Shown: one piece after another, positions 25,238 through 33,905 of the stretch
How the letters are laid out: each line of letters begins with the position of its first letter
Position numbering within the stretch: the first letter of the stretch is position 1
Assembly: GCA_900759665.1 (NCBI GenBank)
Contig: CAAEWE010000064.1
Location: 1 to 64,000, forward strand
Direction of reading: 5' to 3'
From: Lachnospiraceae bacterium
GTDB taxonomy: Bacteria > Bacillota > Clostridia > Lachnospirales > Lachnospiraceae
DNA: 64,000 bases
The notes under the pieces: model-generated
The model's input: only the letters and a program-made list of their open reading frames with translations
Databases searched by the model: none
What the model was told of the DNA's origin: nothing
Made by a program: the position numbers and the translations under genes

Positions 25238-26086
25238 TTAAGATGATTTTTGTTTATTTAATAATTCCTTAATCCCGCGGGCTCTGTTTTTGATTCTCTC
25301 ATTGGCCTGTCTGGAGATGAGAACACGCGATATCCATCGGCTTGACTCTTCGAACTTGCCAATACGTCTTGCAAGCTCGGCCAGCAGATAAGTAACTGTG
25401 ATCTCGTCCATGCCACACATTGGAAAGGATTCCTTAGAGAATGCTGTCTCAAATCCTGTGTAAGCATTTTCTAAAAGTTCTTTCTCCTGTGCCTGAAGCT
25501 CCTTGATCTGGGCATCCCGGTTCTTCTCTCCCTCCGGAAGGGATTCTGCCTTGCCTCTGCAGATCCATGCCGTTTTCAGACAGGTATACGCCCTCTCGCT
25601 TTCCTTCGCTTTTTTGATCACTGTATTTAACAATGCAAGCTGATGTCTCTCAAGGGCATCGTCATACGTGTAAATGTTCTCTGTCGCCGGAAGCCCCTTA
25701 AAATTAGCAGATATATTCTCACGGATCAGTCTTGCCTGTGCCGGCATCATAAATTTGAAGAAACGATCCAATGCTGCATAACCACAGTGAGGACATACGA
25801 CCGCGTCATATTTTAAGCAGTCCACATGCTGATACTTCGGCCGCAGATCAGTATCTGCCGCCAAAAGCTTTACCTTTCCGGTACGGATCTTTTTGGAATG
25901 AAATTCCTCGTCACATACCGGACAGACATATGTCTTTTCAAATAGAAAATCAGCTTCTGATACTGTTTCTGTTTTTGGGGAGCCTGTTTTTCCCTCTGTG
26001 CTTTTTTTATTTTCATTCTCAAAAACTTCAACCTTCTCCAATTTTCCTAAACCTAATTTTTCAAGGCCGGAAAAAATACTTTTCAT
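25238..26086 (-). CDS. DUF2225 family zinc-ribbon/TPR-like protein
   Basis: A 282-residue soluble protein. The N-terminal part (about residues 45-120) carries two zinc-knuckle pairs, YVCPVCDEEF and VVCPHCGYAALDRFF, with LRPKYQHVDCLKYD between; the rest is helical and resembles tetratricopeptide-like repeats. This is the DUF2225 architecture, of unknown function. The ATG at 26086 follows GGGAGGTG; a longer frame to 26101 is not supported. It follows glnS by about 60 bases and may be cotranscribed with it. Confidence 0.82.
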   Translation of the reverse strand: MKSIFSGLEKLGLGKLEKVEVFENENKKSTEGKTGSPKTETVSEADFLFEKTYVCPVCDEEFHSKKIRTGKVKLLAADTDLRPKYQHVDCLKYDAVVCPHCGYAALDRFFKFMMPAQARLIRENISANFKGLPATENIYTYDDALERHQLALLNTVIKKAKESERAYTCLKTAWICRGKAESLPEGEKNRDAQIKELQAQEKELLENAYTGFETAFSKESFPMCGMDEITVTYLLAELARRIGKFEESSRWISRVLISRQANERIKNRARGIKELLNKQKSS

Positions 26087-26148
26087 GAAAACACCTCCCA
26101 TTCTATGATGGTATTATATTTGATATCGCATTTATTCTTAATTTTACA

Positions 26149-27843
26149 TCATTTACCAGGACGATAGGAACTCTTCAACGATACGATCCTGTTGAATACT
26201 AGATGTTCTTTCGTGGAATCCTTGGAATCCACGCAAAAATAACCGTGTCGTACAAACTGAAAACTTTCTGTCGGCTCTGCTTCTGCTAATGCCGGTTCCA
26301 CGTAACAGTTCTTCATTACTGTTAAGGAATCCGGATTCAGATTAATGCTTCCGTCCTCATTATAAACGCCCTTTTCCTCATCCACAATATTCTCATATAA
26401 ACGAACCTCTGCCTGCTGTGCTGTTTCTGCACAAACCCAGTGGATCGTCCCCTTTACCTTACGGGCATTAAAACCGGAACCGCTCTTTGTCTCCGGATCA
26501 TACGTGCAATGTACCTCTGTAACATTACCATTTTCATCTGTAACATATTCGGTGCATGTTACAAAATATGCGTTCATCAGACGGACTTCATTCCCCGGAT
26601 ACAGACGGAAGTACTTTCTCGGCGGCTCGATCATGAAATCCTCACGGTCAATATATAACTCTCTGCCAAACGGTACTTTTCTGGTTCCCATTTCCTCATT
26701 TTCCTGATTGTTGGATACGTCCAGATACTCAATCTCATTCTCCGGATAATTTGTGATCACAAGTTTGATCGGATCAAGCACTGCCATCATACGGGGACGT
26801 TTCAGTTTCAGATCCTCACGGATGCAGTACTCTAACATGGCATAATCCACAGAACTCTGGGATTTTGATACACCACAAAGCTCCATAAACTTCCGGATCG
26901 ACTCCGGCGTAAACCCACGGCGGCGAAGTGCTGCGATGGAAACAAGACGGGGATCGTCCCAGCCGTCTACGATATGCTCTTCAACCAACTTCTTGATATA
27001 ACGTTTTCCTGTCACTACATTGGTCAGATAAAGCTTGGAAAACTCAATCTGCTTCGGCGGATTCTCAAATTCAAGCTCTCTGACAACCCAGTCATAAAGT
27101 GGACGATGATCCTCAAACTCCAAAGTACAGATGGAATGGCTGATCCCCTCGATCGCATCCTCGATCGGATGTGCAAAATCGTACATTGGATAGATACACC
27201 ACTTATCTCCTGTATTGTGATGGTTCATATGTGCTACACGGTAAATGATCGGATCACGCATGTTGATATTTGGAGATGACATATCGATCCTGGCTCTGAG
27301 TACCTTTTCCCCATCCTGAAATTCATCGTTTTTCATTCTCTCAAAAAGATCCAGGTTCTCTTCCACGGAACGGTTTCTATATGGACTGTCCTTTCCCGGC
27401 TCCGTCAGAGTTCCACGATACTCTCGGATCTCATCTGCATTCAGGTCACAGACATATGCCTTGCCCTTTTTGATCAGCTTGACGGCACATTCATACATCT
27501 GATCAAAATAGTCCGATGCATAATATACCTGTGCCGGATCAAGATCGCCACAGATCCACTTCACATCCTCCATGATAGATTCCACAAACTCCGTCTTTTC
27601 CTTCATCGGGTTCGTATCATCAAAACGAAGGTGGAAAGTGCCATGATACTCCTCTGCCAGACCGGAATTTAACAGAATTGATTTAGCATGTCCAATATGC
27701 AGATATCCATTCGGCTCCGGTGGAAATCTCGTCACTACCTTTTTACAGTGTCCCTCTTCAATATCCTTATCAATGATATTTTCAATGAAGTTGCGGGATA
27801 CCACCTCTGTCTCATCTGTCACATTTTCTAATTCTTTACTCAC
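26149..27843 (-). CDS. glnS: glutamine--tRNA ligase
   Basis: A class I synthetase of 564 residues that charges tRNA-Gln directly, an alternative to the GatCAB transamidation route of most Firmicutes. The HIGH motif is in FPPEPNGYLHIGHAKS (about residues 41-56) and the ARFDDTNP-type block is LRFDDTNPMKEK. The GlnRS-specific GWDDPRL is at about 272-278, and the preceding loop reads VVTGKRYIKKLV where the KMSKS-like motif should be, a divergent form. The C-terminal anticodon-binding beta barrels are complete. The start is GTG at 27843 with GGAGG seven bases upstream. Confidence 0.96.
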   Translation of the reverse strand: MSKELENVTDETEVVSRNFIENIIDKDIEEGHCKKVVTRFPPEPNGYLHIGHAKSILLNSGLAEEYHGTFHLRFDDTNPMKEKTEFVESIMEDVKWICGDLDPAQVYYASDYFDQMYECAVKLIKKGKAYVCDLNADEIREYRGTLTEPGKDSPYRNRSVEENLDLFERMKNDEFQDGEKVLRARIDMSSPNINMRDPIIYRVAHMNHHNTGDKWCIYPMYDFAHPIEDAIEGISHSICTLEFEDHRPLYDWVVRELEFENPPKQIEFSKLYLTNVVTGKRYIKKLVEEHIVDGWDDPRLVSIAALRRRGFTPESIRKFMELCGVSKSQSSVDYAMLEYCIREDLKLKRPRMMAVLDPIKLVITNYPENEIEYLDVSNNQENEEMGTRKVPFGRELYIDREDFMIEPPRKYFRLYPGNEVRLMNAYFVTCTEYVTDENGNVTEVHCTYDPETKSGSGFNARKVKGTIHWVCAETAQQAEVRLYENIVDEEKGVYNEDGSINLNPDSLTVMKNCYVEPALAEAEPTESFQFVRHGYFCVDSKDSTKEHLVFNRIVSLKSSYRPGK

Positions 27844-27878
27844 TGTGTCTCCTCCTTTGGTGACAAAATACTCTTAAT

Positions 27879-27906
27879 ATCATACCACATTAAATGCTTT
27901 TCGCAA
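27879..27906 (-). promoter_or_regulatory. sigma-A promoter of glnS
   Basis: Minus-strand TTGCGA (27901-27906), 16 bases, TATGAT (27879-27884), with a TGTGG just before the -10. No T-box leader fits in the short 5' region. Confidence 0.55.
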
Positions 27907-27931
27907 AGACATTTTTTAGATGCGGGAAAAA

Positions 27932-27970
27932 TAAAAAAGAGTTTCCCGGTATCATACCGAAAAACTCTCC
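27932..27970 (-). terminator. terminator after the cell wall hydrolase gene
   Basis: GAGTTT-CCCGGTAT pairs with ATACCG-AAAACTC around a very short loop; the minus strand then reads TTTTTTATTTTT. It lies about 20 bases past the stop. Confidence 0.85.
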
Positions 27971-27987
27971 TTAAGATCTTCTTTTAA

Positions 27988-28542
27988 TTATTTAAAACGG
28001 TGTCCGCCAAGACGAAATCTTGCCCCGGATAAATACACACTAAAAAAATGAAAACTTTTAAAATTCTTTTTATTTCCCTGATACATAATGTAGCTCTGAC
28101 CGGAAAGAACATTTTTGGCAGCTTTAATGCAATCCTTCCACTGACTGTTTCCGGTTTTGCCGGCATCATACTGGGCAAGACGTTTCCTTAATGCACCATT
28201 GCGTACTGGTGAGAACTGTCCCCGCTGATAGACTACCTTTCGGATCGTATTTGGAAATGCTTTGGATGATACACGATTCATTACGACAATACCGACTGCA
28301 ACCTTTCCCTGATAGCTCTCTGCTCCGGCCTCACAATTAATAATGGATGCCATAAGACGAAGATCTGATTTTTTATATGTTTTTTTATATGATCTTTTGT
28401 TTTTTGCAGATTTGTCATTTTTTGTTTCAACAGCAGATCTGGTTGCTGCTGTCGTCTGTGCAGCAGCAGATACCGTATTCTTAGAAAAACCAAATATCAG
28501 AATTGCAAATAGTATAAGTGTTGCATATTTTTTAAAATTCAT
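27988..28542 (-). CDS. secreted SleB-like cell wall hydrolase
   Basis: A 184-residue exported protein with a signal peptide (residues 1-27, ATLILFAILIFGF, likely cut after TVSA), a basic Lys/Ser-rich linker (about 40-62), and a Hydrolase_2/SleB domain from about residue 66. The catalytic glutamate lies in IINCEAGAESYQGKVAVG, followed by VVMNRV and QFSPVRNG. Family members are lytic transglycosylases or amidases acting on spore cortex or vegetative peptidoglycan; with no binding domain I cannot say which. The ATG at 28542 has AGGAGG five bases upstream. Confidence 0.88.
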   Translation of the reverse strand: MNFKKYATLILFAILIFGFSKNTVSAAAQTTAATRSAVETKNDKSAKNKRSYKKTYKKSDLRLMASIINCEAGAESYQGKVAVGIVVMNRVSSKAFPNTIRKVVYQRGQFSPVRNGALRKRLAQYDAGKTGNSQWKDCIKAAKNVLSGQSYIMYQGNKKNFKSFHFFSVYLSGARFRLGGHRFK

Positions 28543-28859
28543 GATAACCTCCTGAATGAAAGTGACAGAATATGTTTCGTTTGTTTTTTGCATGTCACTT
28601 AACATTTATGTAACAATTATATCACATTATTTTAAAAAATCAACCCAATTTGCAATATTTAAATTTCATGCTTTGACGATACGCTTTATTTTTTGTGCAT
28701 TTTCTACATAATACTCGAAATTATTCATAATATTTTTGTAAATCATGCCGTTCTTTATGTAAAAAAACAAGAGAATCATTTCTTTCATGTAATATTTGTA
28801 ACAATTTCGCCTGAAAAAACTGCCATAAACTTTTCTGTGTTCCAAACCATTCCAGTCCT
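28543..28859. other. AT-rich gap with one promoter, no gene
   Basis: Between the cell wall hydrolase and hisA. Two short minus-strand frames (28666-28866 with a TTG start, and 28721-28918) overlap each other and the hisA end, lack ribosome binding sites and have odd composition, so I reject them. Apart from the promoter at 28616-28643 I see no feature, and no clear terminator for the fla/che unit. Confidence 0.5.
28616..28643 (-). promoter_or_regulatory. sigma-A promoter of the cell wall hydrolase gene
   Basis: Minus-strand TTGATT (28638-28643), 16 bases, TATAAT (28616-28621) with an extended TGTGA before it. Leader of about 65 bases. Confidence 0.7.
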
Positions 28860-29630
28860 TTAACAATATTGACGCATCTGTATATATGGAAGGTTCCCTC
28901 CAAACAGATCAAGAGCACTTCCTACCGTAAAATCCAACCGTCCATTTCCACAACTTTCAATATAATGAATATCCTCCCAGTCATGAATCCCTCCAGCGTA
29001 TGTCACGGGACAGCTGCTGCTTTTTCCGAGAAAGGAAACCAGCTCCTTCTCCACTCCTCCCTGCTTTCCCTCCACATCAACCGCGTGGACTAAAAATTCA
29101 TCACAATATTCTTCCAGCATCTGCATTGTTTCAGCATTTAATAAAACATCTGTTTTATTCTGCCACCGGTCTGTCATAATATAATAACCATCTTCGTATC
29201 TGCGGCAGCTTAGATCAAGCACAAGATGTTCCTTTCCCACCAGGGATGACAGACGTTTAAGACAGTCCCGTTCAATGACACCATTTTTAAATACATATGA
29301 AGTAACAATAACATGACTGGCTCCCATATCAAGAAATCTCTCTGCATTCTCAGGACAGATCCCTCCTCCGATCTGCAGACCACCGGGATATGCCTCCAGT
29401 GCTCCCTGTGCCTGCAATGCATCCTTTTCATACCATTCGCTCCCTACAGGATTCAGCAGAATAATATGTCCTCCCTGAAATCCGTCTCTGCGGTACATGT
29501 CCGCATAATAGGCTCCATCATAAGTGGAAACATAATTATTGTCCGCTTTATTGCCCTCATCACTTAAGCTTCCGCCGACGATCTGCTTCACGGATCCGTT
29601 GTGAATATCTATGCATGGTCGAAATCTCAT
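28860..29630 (-). CDS. hisA: eukaryotic-type HisA (ProFAR isomerase)
   Basis: A 256-residue TIM barrel that isomerises ProFAR to PRFAR in histidine synthesis. The sequence matches yeast HIS6 rather than bacterial HisA: it opens RPCIDIHNGSVKQIVGGSL (catalytic Asp in CIDIHNG), continues LQIGGGI, VIVTSYVF, LVLDLSCRR, FLVHAVDVEG, and closes with YAGGIHDW and FTVGSALDLFGGNL. No other his gene is nearby. The ATG overlaps the stop of the preceding MltG-like gene by four bases (ATGA), so it is translated from the tail of the fla/che unit. Confidence 0.9.
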   Translation of the reverse strand: MRFRPCIDIHNGSVKQIVGGSLSDEGNKADNNYVSTYDGAYYADMYRRDGFQGGHIILLNPVGSEWYEKDALQAQGALEAYPGGLQIGGGICPENAERFLDMGASHVIVTSYVFKNGVIERDCLKRLSSLVGKEHLVLDLSCRRYEDGYYIMTDRWQNKTDVLLNAETMQMLEEYCDEFLVHAVDVEGKQGGVEKELVSFLGKSSSCPVTYAGGIHDWEDIHYIESCGNGRLDFTVGSALDLFGGNLPYIQMRQYC

Positions 29631-30193
29631 TTTGACGTAATCTCCTTTGCTATTGTCCCAAAATCTGCCCCTTGAGATATACTATAATTACCGGCTTTGA
29701 TCTTATCACTGTAGCCGTACTTTTCCATATAACGGTCAAATGCATCCGCATCGGAAATAATATCCATATCCTCCAGCTTCCGGCTCACCTGTGCAGACCA
29801 GTCTCCTGCTTCAATCGTCAATTCTTTGGAGGATTCCTCAAAATCTTTTTTCATGGCGTCCTTTTCTTTCCGGAATGCCTCTTCATCTGTTTGTTTCTTT
29901 TGAAGCACCTTGTCCGGCTTTGGGGTTGTCTGGATCTTCGCTGCCTTTTTCTTTTGCGGCACGGTAGTGGCAGACAAGCTTCGATCTGGAACGGATGCGG
30001 CTCCCCCGCTTACCGGTGCAGAAGTGCGGAATAAAGGTTCTTCCTTAACCGCATATGTCATACCGAGCTGTTTTGCCTTCCGGATCACTGCAGCATCTGA
30101 AGTTCTCAGAAGGCAGGATGTCCCTAATATTACAGCCGCAAATAAAACGCCTGCACCAAATCCCCGCATAAACGATTTTTTGTCCATCATCAT
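29627..30193 (-). CDS. small membrane protein with MltG-like LysM-type end
   Basis: A 188-residue protein with one N-terminal membrane segment (about residues 10-27, GFGAGVLFAAVILGTSCLL), a Ser/Pro/Lys-rich linker, a charged helix (about 95-118), and a C-terminal module of about 65 residues (LTIEAGDWSAQVSRKLEDMD then ADAFDRYMEKYG then KAGNYSI) that resembles the LysM-like subdomain of YceG/MltG. The catalytic domain of MltG is missing, so it cannot be a transglycosylase by itself. Starts are ATGATGATG after GGGAG. It sits between DUF6115 and hisA, with a four-base overlap into hisA. Confidence 0.7.
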   Translation of the reverse strand: MMMDKKSFMRGFGAGVLFAAVILGTSCLLRTSDAAVIRKAKQLGMTYAVKEEPLFRTSAPVSGGAASVPDRSLSATTVPQKKKAAKIQTTPKPDKVLQKKQTDEEAFRKEKDAMKKDFEESSKELTIEAGDWSAQVSRKLEDMDIISDADAFDRYMEKYGYSDKIKAGNYSISQGADFGTIAKEITSK

Positions 30194-30206
30194 CCTATCT
30201 CCCTAA

Positions 30207-30956
30207 TCACTCATTTTCATACAGATCAATCACAAATTTTACTTCCCCTTGTCCCAAAGACAACATTTTGGAAATTTCCAGAACAGAATGCCCTTCTTTA
30301 TAGAGATTAATAATCTCCGAATTATGATTTGATGAATTTTCTGCGTCAAGGGATATCTTCTCCGATATTTCCCCAGCCTTTCCTCCGGCGTTCTGTGCAA
30401 GCTTTCCTGCCTGTGTCATCTCCAGACCGGTTTCAACCGCTGATATCCTGTTATCCTTCTCTCCGGCAGTTCCTGATGGACTTGCAATCTCCTCTCTGAG
30501 GGACACACTGCTTTGTCGGAGCAGTTCCAGTGCCTCCATCATCTTCTGGTATTCTTTTGCTGTCTCATCATGAATCAATGCTTTCACAGAATCCACATGA
30601 TGAACCAGATCCTTAATATCCTCTTCTTTTTCTTTCAGCATATCATAAAGAAAAACCACTTCCTCATGATTTTTACTGATTCTCTGCAATACCTCTTCGG
30701 AATATTCGTTCATGCCCATCAGCTTATCATTGGACATTCTGCTTAACTGCTCCGAAGCCTCCGCAAGCATTTCCTCCTGATAACCATTCAGCTTTTCAAT
30801 AATCTCTTTCTCATGAACCGTATACTCTCCCGGCTCCGAAGCTGCTGCTTGTGTTGTCTGCTCCTGTTGTTTCTGTTCCTTTGATCCGGTGATGCGGTAA
30901 CTCATAATGATAGCCCCCAGCCCGATCACGATCATTACTGCTTCTAATACAACCAT
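30207..30956 (-). CDS. DUF6115 family membrane-anchored coiled-coil protein
   Basis: A 249-residue protein with an N-terminal membrane segment (about residues 1-19, VLEAVMIVIGLGAIIMS), a long helical coiled region (about 47-150), a variable linker, and a short C-terminal helix-turn-helix-like motif (about 213-247, IINLYKEGHSVLEISKML then GQGEVKFVIDLY). The last part is the DUF6115 signature. Such proteins are common next to fla/che genes in Lachnospiraceae; the function is unknown. GAGGG precedes the ATG by eight bases. Confidence 0.75.
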   Translation of the reverse strand: MVVLEAVMIVIGLGAIIMSYRITGSKEQKQQEQTTQAAASEPGEYTVHEKEIIEKLNGYQEEMLAEASEQLSRMSNDKLMGMNEYSEEVLQRISKNHEEVVFLYDMLKEKEEDIKDLVHHVDSVKALIHDETAKEYQKMMEALELLRQSSVSLREEIASPSGTAGEKDNRISAVETGLEMTQAGKLAQNAGGKAGEISEKISLDAENSSNHNSEIINLYKEGHSVLEISKMLSLGQGEVKFVIDLYENE

Positions 30957-30998
30957 TGCTGTCTTCCCTCAACTTTTATTGAAATAATGCTGTCATTT

Positions 30999-31310
30999 TC
31001 ACACTTTCATGTCGAAAAAACTTCCACCGGCCAAGGGATCTGTCTGCTGCTTCTCTTCTTTCTGCCCATCTTTTTTCTTTTTGCCGCTGAAATTTTTATT
31101 TCCGCTTCCGCTCTTTTCATCCTTGCGATAATCCTTGTTCTCCGCTTTGGCACGACGTACCGTCTGATGAGACTGCTGGTGTACCTGTTGCTGAAACTGG
31201 GATGCCACCTCCTGCTGTGCCTGATCATACCTTACCTGTTCTCCATGCTGTATCTGGGAAACCTCCTGGGATTTTGGAGGCATTGTCACATAATCAATTG
31301 TTAATGACAT
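30999..31310 (-). CDS. small charged, Gln-rich protein of the fla/che unit
   Basis: A 103-residue soluble protein with no recognised domain. It starts MSLTIDYVTMPPKSQEVSQI, has a Gln-rich centre (QQEVASQFQQQVHQQSHQT) and a Lys/Gly-rich tail (GSGNKNFSGKKKKDGQ) ending in GGSFFDMKV. It is likely disordered. The ATG at 31310 is preferred to 31322 because GAGGA sits five bases upstream. It lies between fapA and the DUF6115 gene on the same strand. Confidence 0.6.
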   Translation of the reverse strand: MSLTIDYVTMPPKSQEVSQIQHGEQVRYDQAQQEVASQFQQQVHQQSHQTVRRAKAENKDYRKDEKSGSGNKNFSGKKKKDGQKEEKQQTDPLAGGSFFDMKV

Positions 31311-31339
31311 AATATTCCTCATTTCTGAGCGTTTTCTGC

Positions 31340-31404
31340 GGGGAGGATCTTTCCTGCCGTTTTTCTCCCCTCAAAACTATCTGTCTGTGCTCAAAGCCAG
31401 ATAG
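31340..31404 (-). promoter_or_regulatory. paired hairpins in the fapA downstream gap
   Basis: GGGGAG (31340-31345) pairs with CTCCCC (31365-31370), and CTATCTG (31377-31383) pairs with CAGATAG (31398-31404). Neither has a U-run in the direction of transcription, so they look like mRNA-structure elements between fapA and the next gene rather than terminators. Confidence 0.4.
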
Positions 31405-31419
31405 CAGTGTCTGTATTTA

Positions 31420-33024
31420 CTAAATTGCCCTGATGCGGATATCGGCTCCATCCCGTACAAAGGCACTGTGCTGCACCTCGCTTTTAATACTGTTGCTTAC
31501 GCTTGATATGGTCATTTTCACGCCCGGATAAACGATATTTTCCGCAATGATCTTTCCATTTTCTTTCTTTGTCAACTCTTCTTCCAGAAATTCCTTTTCC
31601 CCGGAATCCGTTTCAAGCTGCGTATCAATCTCTTTAATACGGTCGCCAAACCGTTTTAGGGAAGCCATCTTTTCATCATCAAGCTTTCCTTTCATTTCCA
31701 GACGCTTTTTGAGCAGCATCACATTTTGCAGTAGTCCTTCCCGTTCAGATGCCAGACTGTCCATTTCCTTTTCAAGAATACGATAACGCTCTGTAATCTT
31801 TGGATCTACACCCACCTCCAGCTCTGTCATGGTTCCCATGGTAGAACCTATTGTTTTGGCTTCGATCCTCGTCTTTGTCCTCATGCTTCCGCCGGCGATC
31901 AGACCACGTTTTCCTTTGACAATAATATCGTCCTCTGCCTGTATTTTACTGTGCATCACAGCATCCGTCATGATCTTGCCTCTGCATATCACATTGGCAC
32001 TTTCAATAAAGTTACTGATGACATCTCCACCCGCCTGCAGGCTGGCCTTTCCTTTTCCCTGAATGCCGCGCTTCAAAACAATCTTACCATCTGTGATCAG
32101 TGTCGCACCTTCCACGACACCATTTACTGTGATATCACCGGTTGCCTTAATCTTGTAACCGGTAAGAACATTTCCCTTTACCAGTACACTGCCATCATAT
32201 TCTATATCACCGGTAGATGCCCCTACATCGGCCGGAACCTCATACTGATTTGAAACAAAAACCGTGTCATCTACCAGAGTAACATTACCGGATACATCAG
32301 CATACATCTCACACTTATCCTCTGACAAATGAATATTTTTTCCATGCTTCAGGGTAAGCTGTTTCACCTTTTTGGGCTGCAAAGTTCCGCCGGTCACATC
32401 AATCCCTGGTGTCCCGGGGTCTGCCGGAGTCAATGTTGCCAAAAGTTGTCCCGCCGTGATATTTTCGATCATATCAAGCTGATGAAAATCCACATTTCCC
32501 GATTCATCCATTGCAGGTTTACAGGTTTTATCTACATCAAAATGATAGGTAATCTGTGCATCTGCTCCATGAACAGGCATTTTGGCTTTTGCAACAAGCA
32601 CATCCGTACAATATAATCTTCCCTTTAAAAGAATCTTAATATTGTCCTCTAATATACCATATCTGATGCCATTCTGTTCAAGCCGGTTAATAATTTCCGA
32701 ATAAGAGAGTCTGCTTCCCTGATTGGATGGCGGATACAAACGGATCTTGGCAAACTGTTTCAGAGAATCAACCGTGATGACCGGATACTCATTTTCCGGC
32801 AGCCGGCTTCCAGACAATATCTTTTTTTCTGCATTTTTCTTTTTTGCCGCTTCTGATACAAAATCAGAGATATCACCTAATTGAACATCCATGATCTTTT
32901 TTTGCTCAAAATATTTCATAATATCATCCATAGAAAGGGGATTGCCCCCATCCAATGCAGGATAAGATTTTAAATAAACGCCATCGTCTTTCTGTACTAA
33001 CTGAAAAAATGCATTTCTTTTCAT
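31420..33024 (-). CDS. fapA: FapA (DUF342) family protein
   Basis: A 534-residue cytoplasmic protein of the flagellar assembly protein A family, with an N-terminal helical part, a central right-handed beta-helix (about residues 230-400: repeats such as GSVLVKGNVLTGYKIKATGD, VNGVVEGATLITDGKIVLK), a coiled coil (about 410-480) and a terminal beta cap. In Vibrio FapA promotes polar localisation of proteins; in Firmicutes its role is not settled. It directly follows the sigma factor gene. GGGGAGG precedes the ATG. Confidence 0.88.
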   Translation of the reverse strand: MKRNAFFQLVQKDDGVYLKSYPALDGGNPLSMDDIMKYFEQKKIMDVQLGDISDFVSEAAKKKNAEKKILSGSRLPENEYPVITVDSLKQFAKIRLYPPSNQGSRLSYSEIINRLEQNGIRYGILEDNIKILLKGRLYCTDVLVAKAKMPVHGADAQITYHFDVDKTCKPAMDESGNVDFHQLDMIENITAGQLLATLTPADPGTPGIDVTGGTLQPKKVKQLTLKHGKNIHLSEDKCEMYADVSGNVTLVDDTVFVSNQYEVPADVGASTGDIEYDGSVLVKGNVLTGYKIKATGDITVNGVVEGATLITDGKIVLKRGIQGKGKASLQAGGDVISNFIESANVICRGKIMTDAVMHSKIQAEDDIIVKGKRGLIAGGSMRTKTRIEAKTIGSTMGTMTELEVGVDPKITERYRILEKEMDSLASEREGLLQNVMLLKKRLEMKGKLDDEKMASLKRFGDRIKEIDTQLETDSGEKEFLEEELTKKENGKIIAENIVYPGVKMTISSVSNSIKSEVQHSAFVRDGADIRIRAI

Positions 33025-33089
33025 TCTCTATCCTCCCCTGAATCACTGTTCCAATAATTCCAAAGGCTGTCACAGCTCACTGAGACAGC

Positions 33090-33866
33090 CTAAATATTCC
33101 AGATTCCCAGAACACCCATGTTTCTGGCACCCAGCTTTTCTTTCATTTTTCGAAGAGACTTTGTATGAAGCTGTGATACTCTTGATTCGGATACATCGAG
33201 AATATTACTGATCTCCTTTAAAGTAAGCTCCTCATAATAATAAAGTGCGATCACTTTTTGTTCCTTTTCGGTCAGCGAATTAATTGCTTCCGCCAGAAGA
33301 CGTTTTAGCTCCTGACGTTCCATCACCTGCTCCGGCTGTTGATAGACAGATTTATTTCCTGCCTCCACCCGTACTTCACTTCCCTGCTCCAGATATTCAT
33401 CCAGAGACACCAGATTGGCAATCTGCGTCTGATTGATCAGTCCTTCTAACTCCTCCAGAGATACTCCCATATTTTCTGCGGTTTCCTCATTGGTCGGAGT
33501 TCTTCCCAGCTCTGTTTCCAGCTGACTCATCGTTGTTTCCAGTTTTTTCTGCTTTTGCCGCAGCGTACGCGGAATCCAGTCCAGCTTTCTGATCTGATCC
33601 AGGATCGATCCCCGGATTCTTAAACTGGCATATGTTTCAAACTTTACACCCTTTGTTAATTCGAATTTGTCGATCGCATCGATGAGACCAAAAACACCAT
33701 AACCGATCAGGTCATCATATTCAACCGTATAGCCAAGATACATGCCCATTCTGCCTGCAACCACCCTGACTAATGGTGCATACTCTACGATAAGTTGTTC
33801 TCTTATTTTGGGATTACGTGTTTTTATATAGTTTTCCCATAAATCCAGTTTTTCCTTCTCGTCCAT
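33090..33866 (-). CDS. fliA: flagellar sigma factor FliA/WhiG (sigma-28)
   Basis: A 258-residue sigma-70 family factor of the FliA/SigD/WhiG type, which drives late flagellar and chemotaxis genes. Region 2 is YDDLIGYGVFGLIDAIDKFE with FETYASLRIRGSILDQIRK (about residues 50-94), region 3 is GRTPTNEETAENMGVS, and region 4 has the helix-turn-helix LTLKEISNILDVSESRVSQL (about 214-233). It lies at the end of the fla/che unit, as sigD does in Bacillus. No anti-sigma factor FlgM is visible in the window. Confidence 0.96.
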   Translation of the reverse strand: MDEKEKLDLWENYIKTRNPKIREQLIVEYAPLVRVVAGRMGMYLGYTVEYDDLIGYGVFGLIDAIDKFELTKGVKFETYASLRIRGSILDQIRKLDWIPRTLRQKQKKLETTMSQLETELGRTPTNEETAENMGVSLEELEGLINQTQIANLVSLDEYLEQGSEVRVEAGNKSVYQQPEQVMERQELKRLLAEAINSLTEKEQKVIALYYYEELTLKEISNILDVSESRVSQLHTKSLRKMKEKLGARNMGVLGIWNI

Positions 33867-33905
33867 ATTTTCCCCTCATCCCCTTTATGAGTTTTGGTCA
33901 TTGTT

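Noticed and set aside
28666..28918. Two overlapping short minus-strand frames after hisA
   Set aside because: They overlap each other in different frames, overlap the hisA end and lack binding sites.
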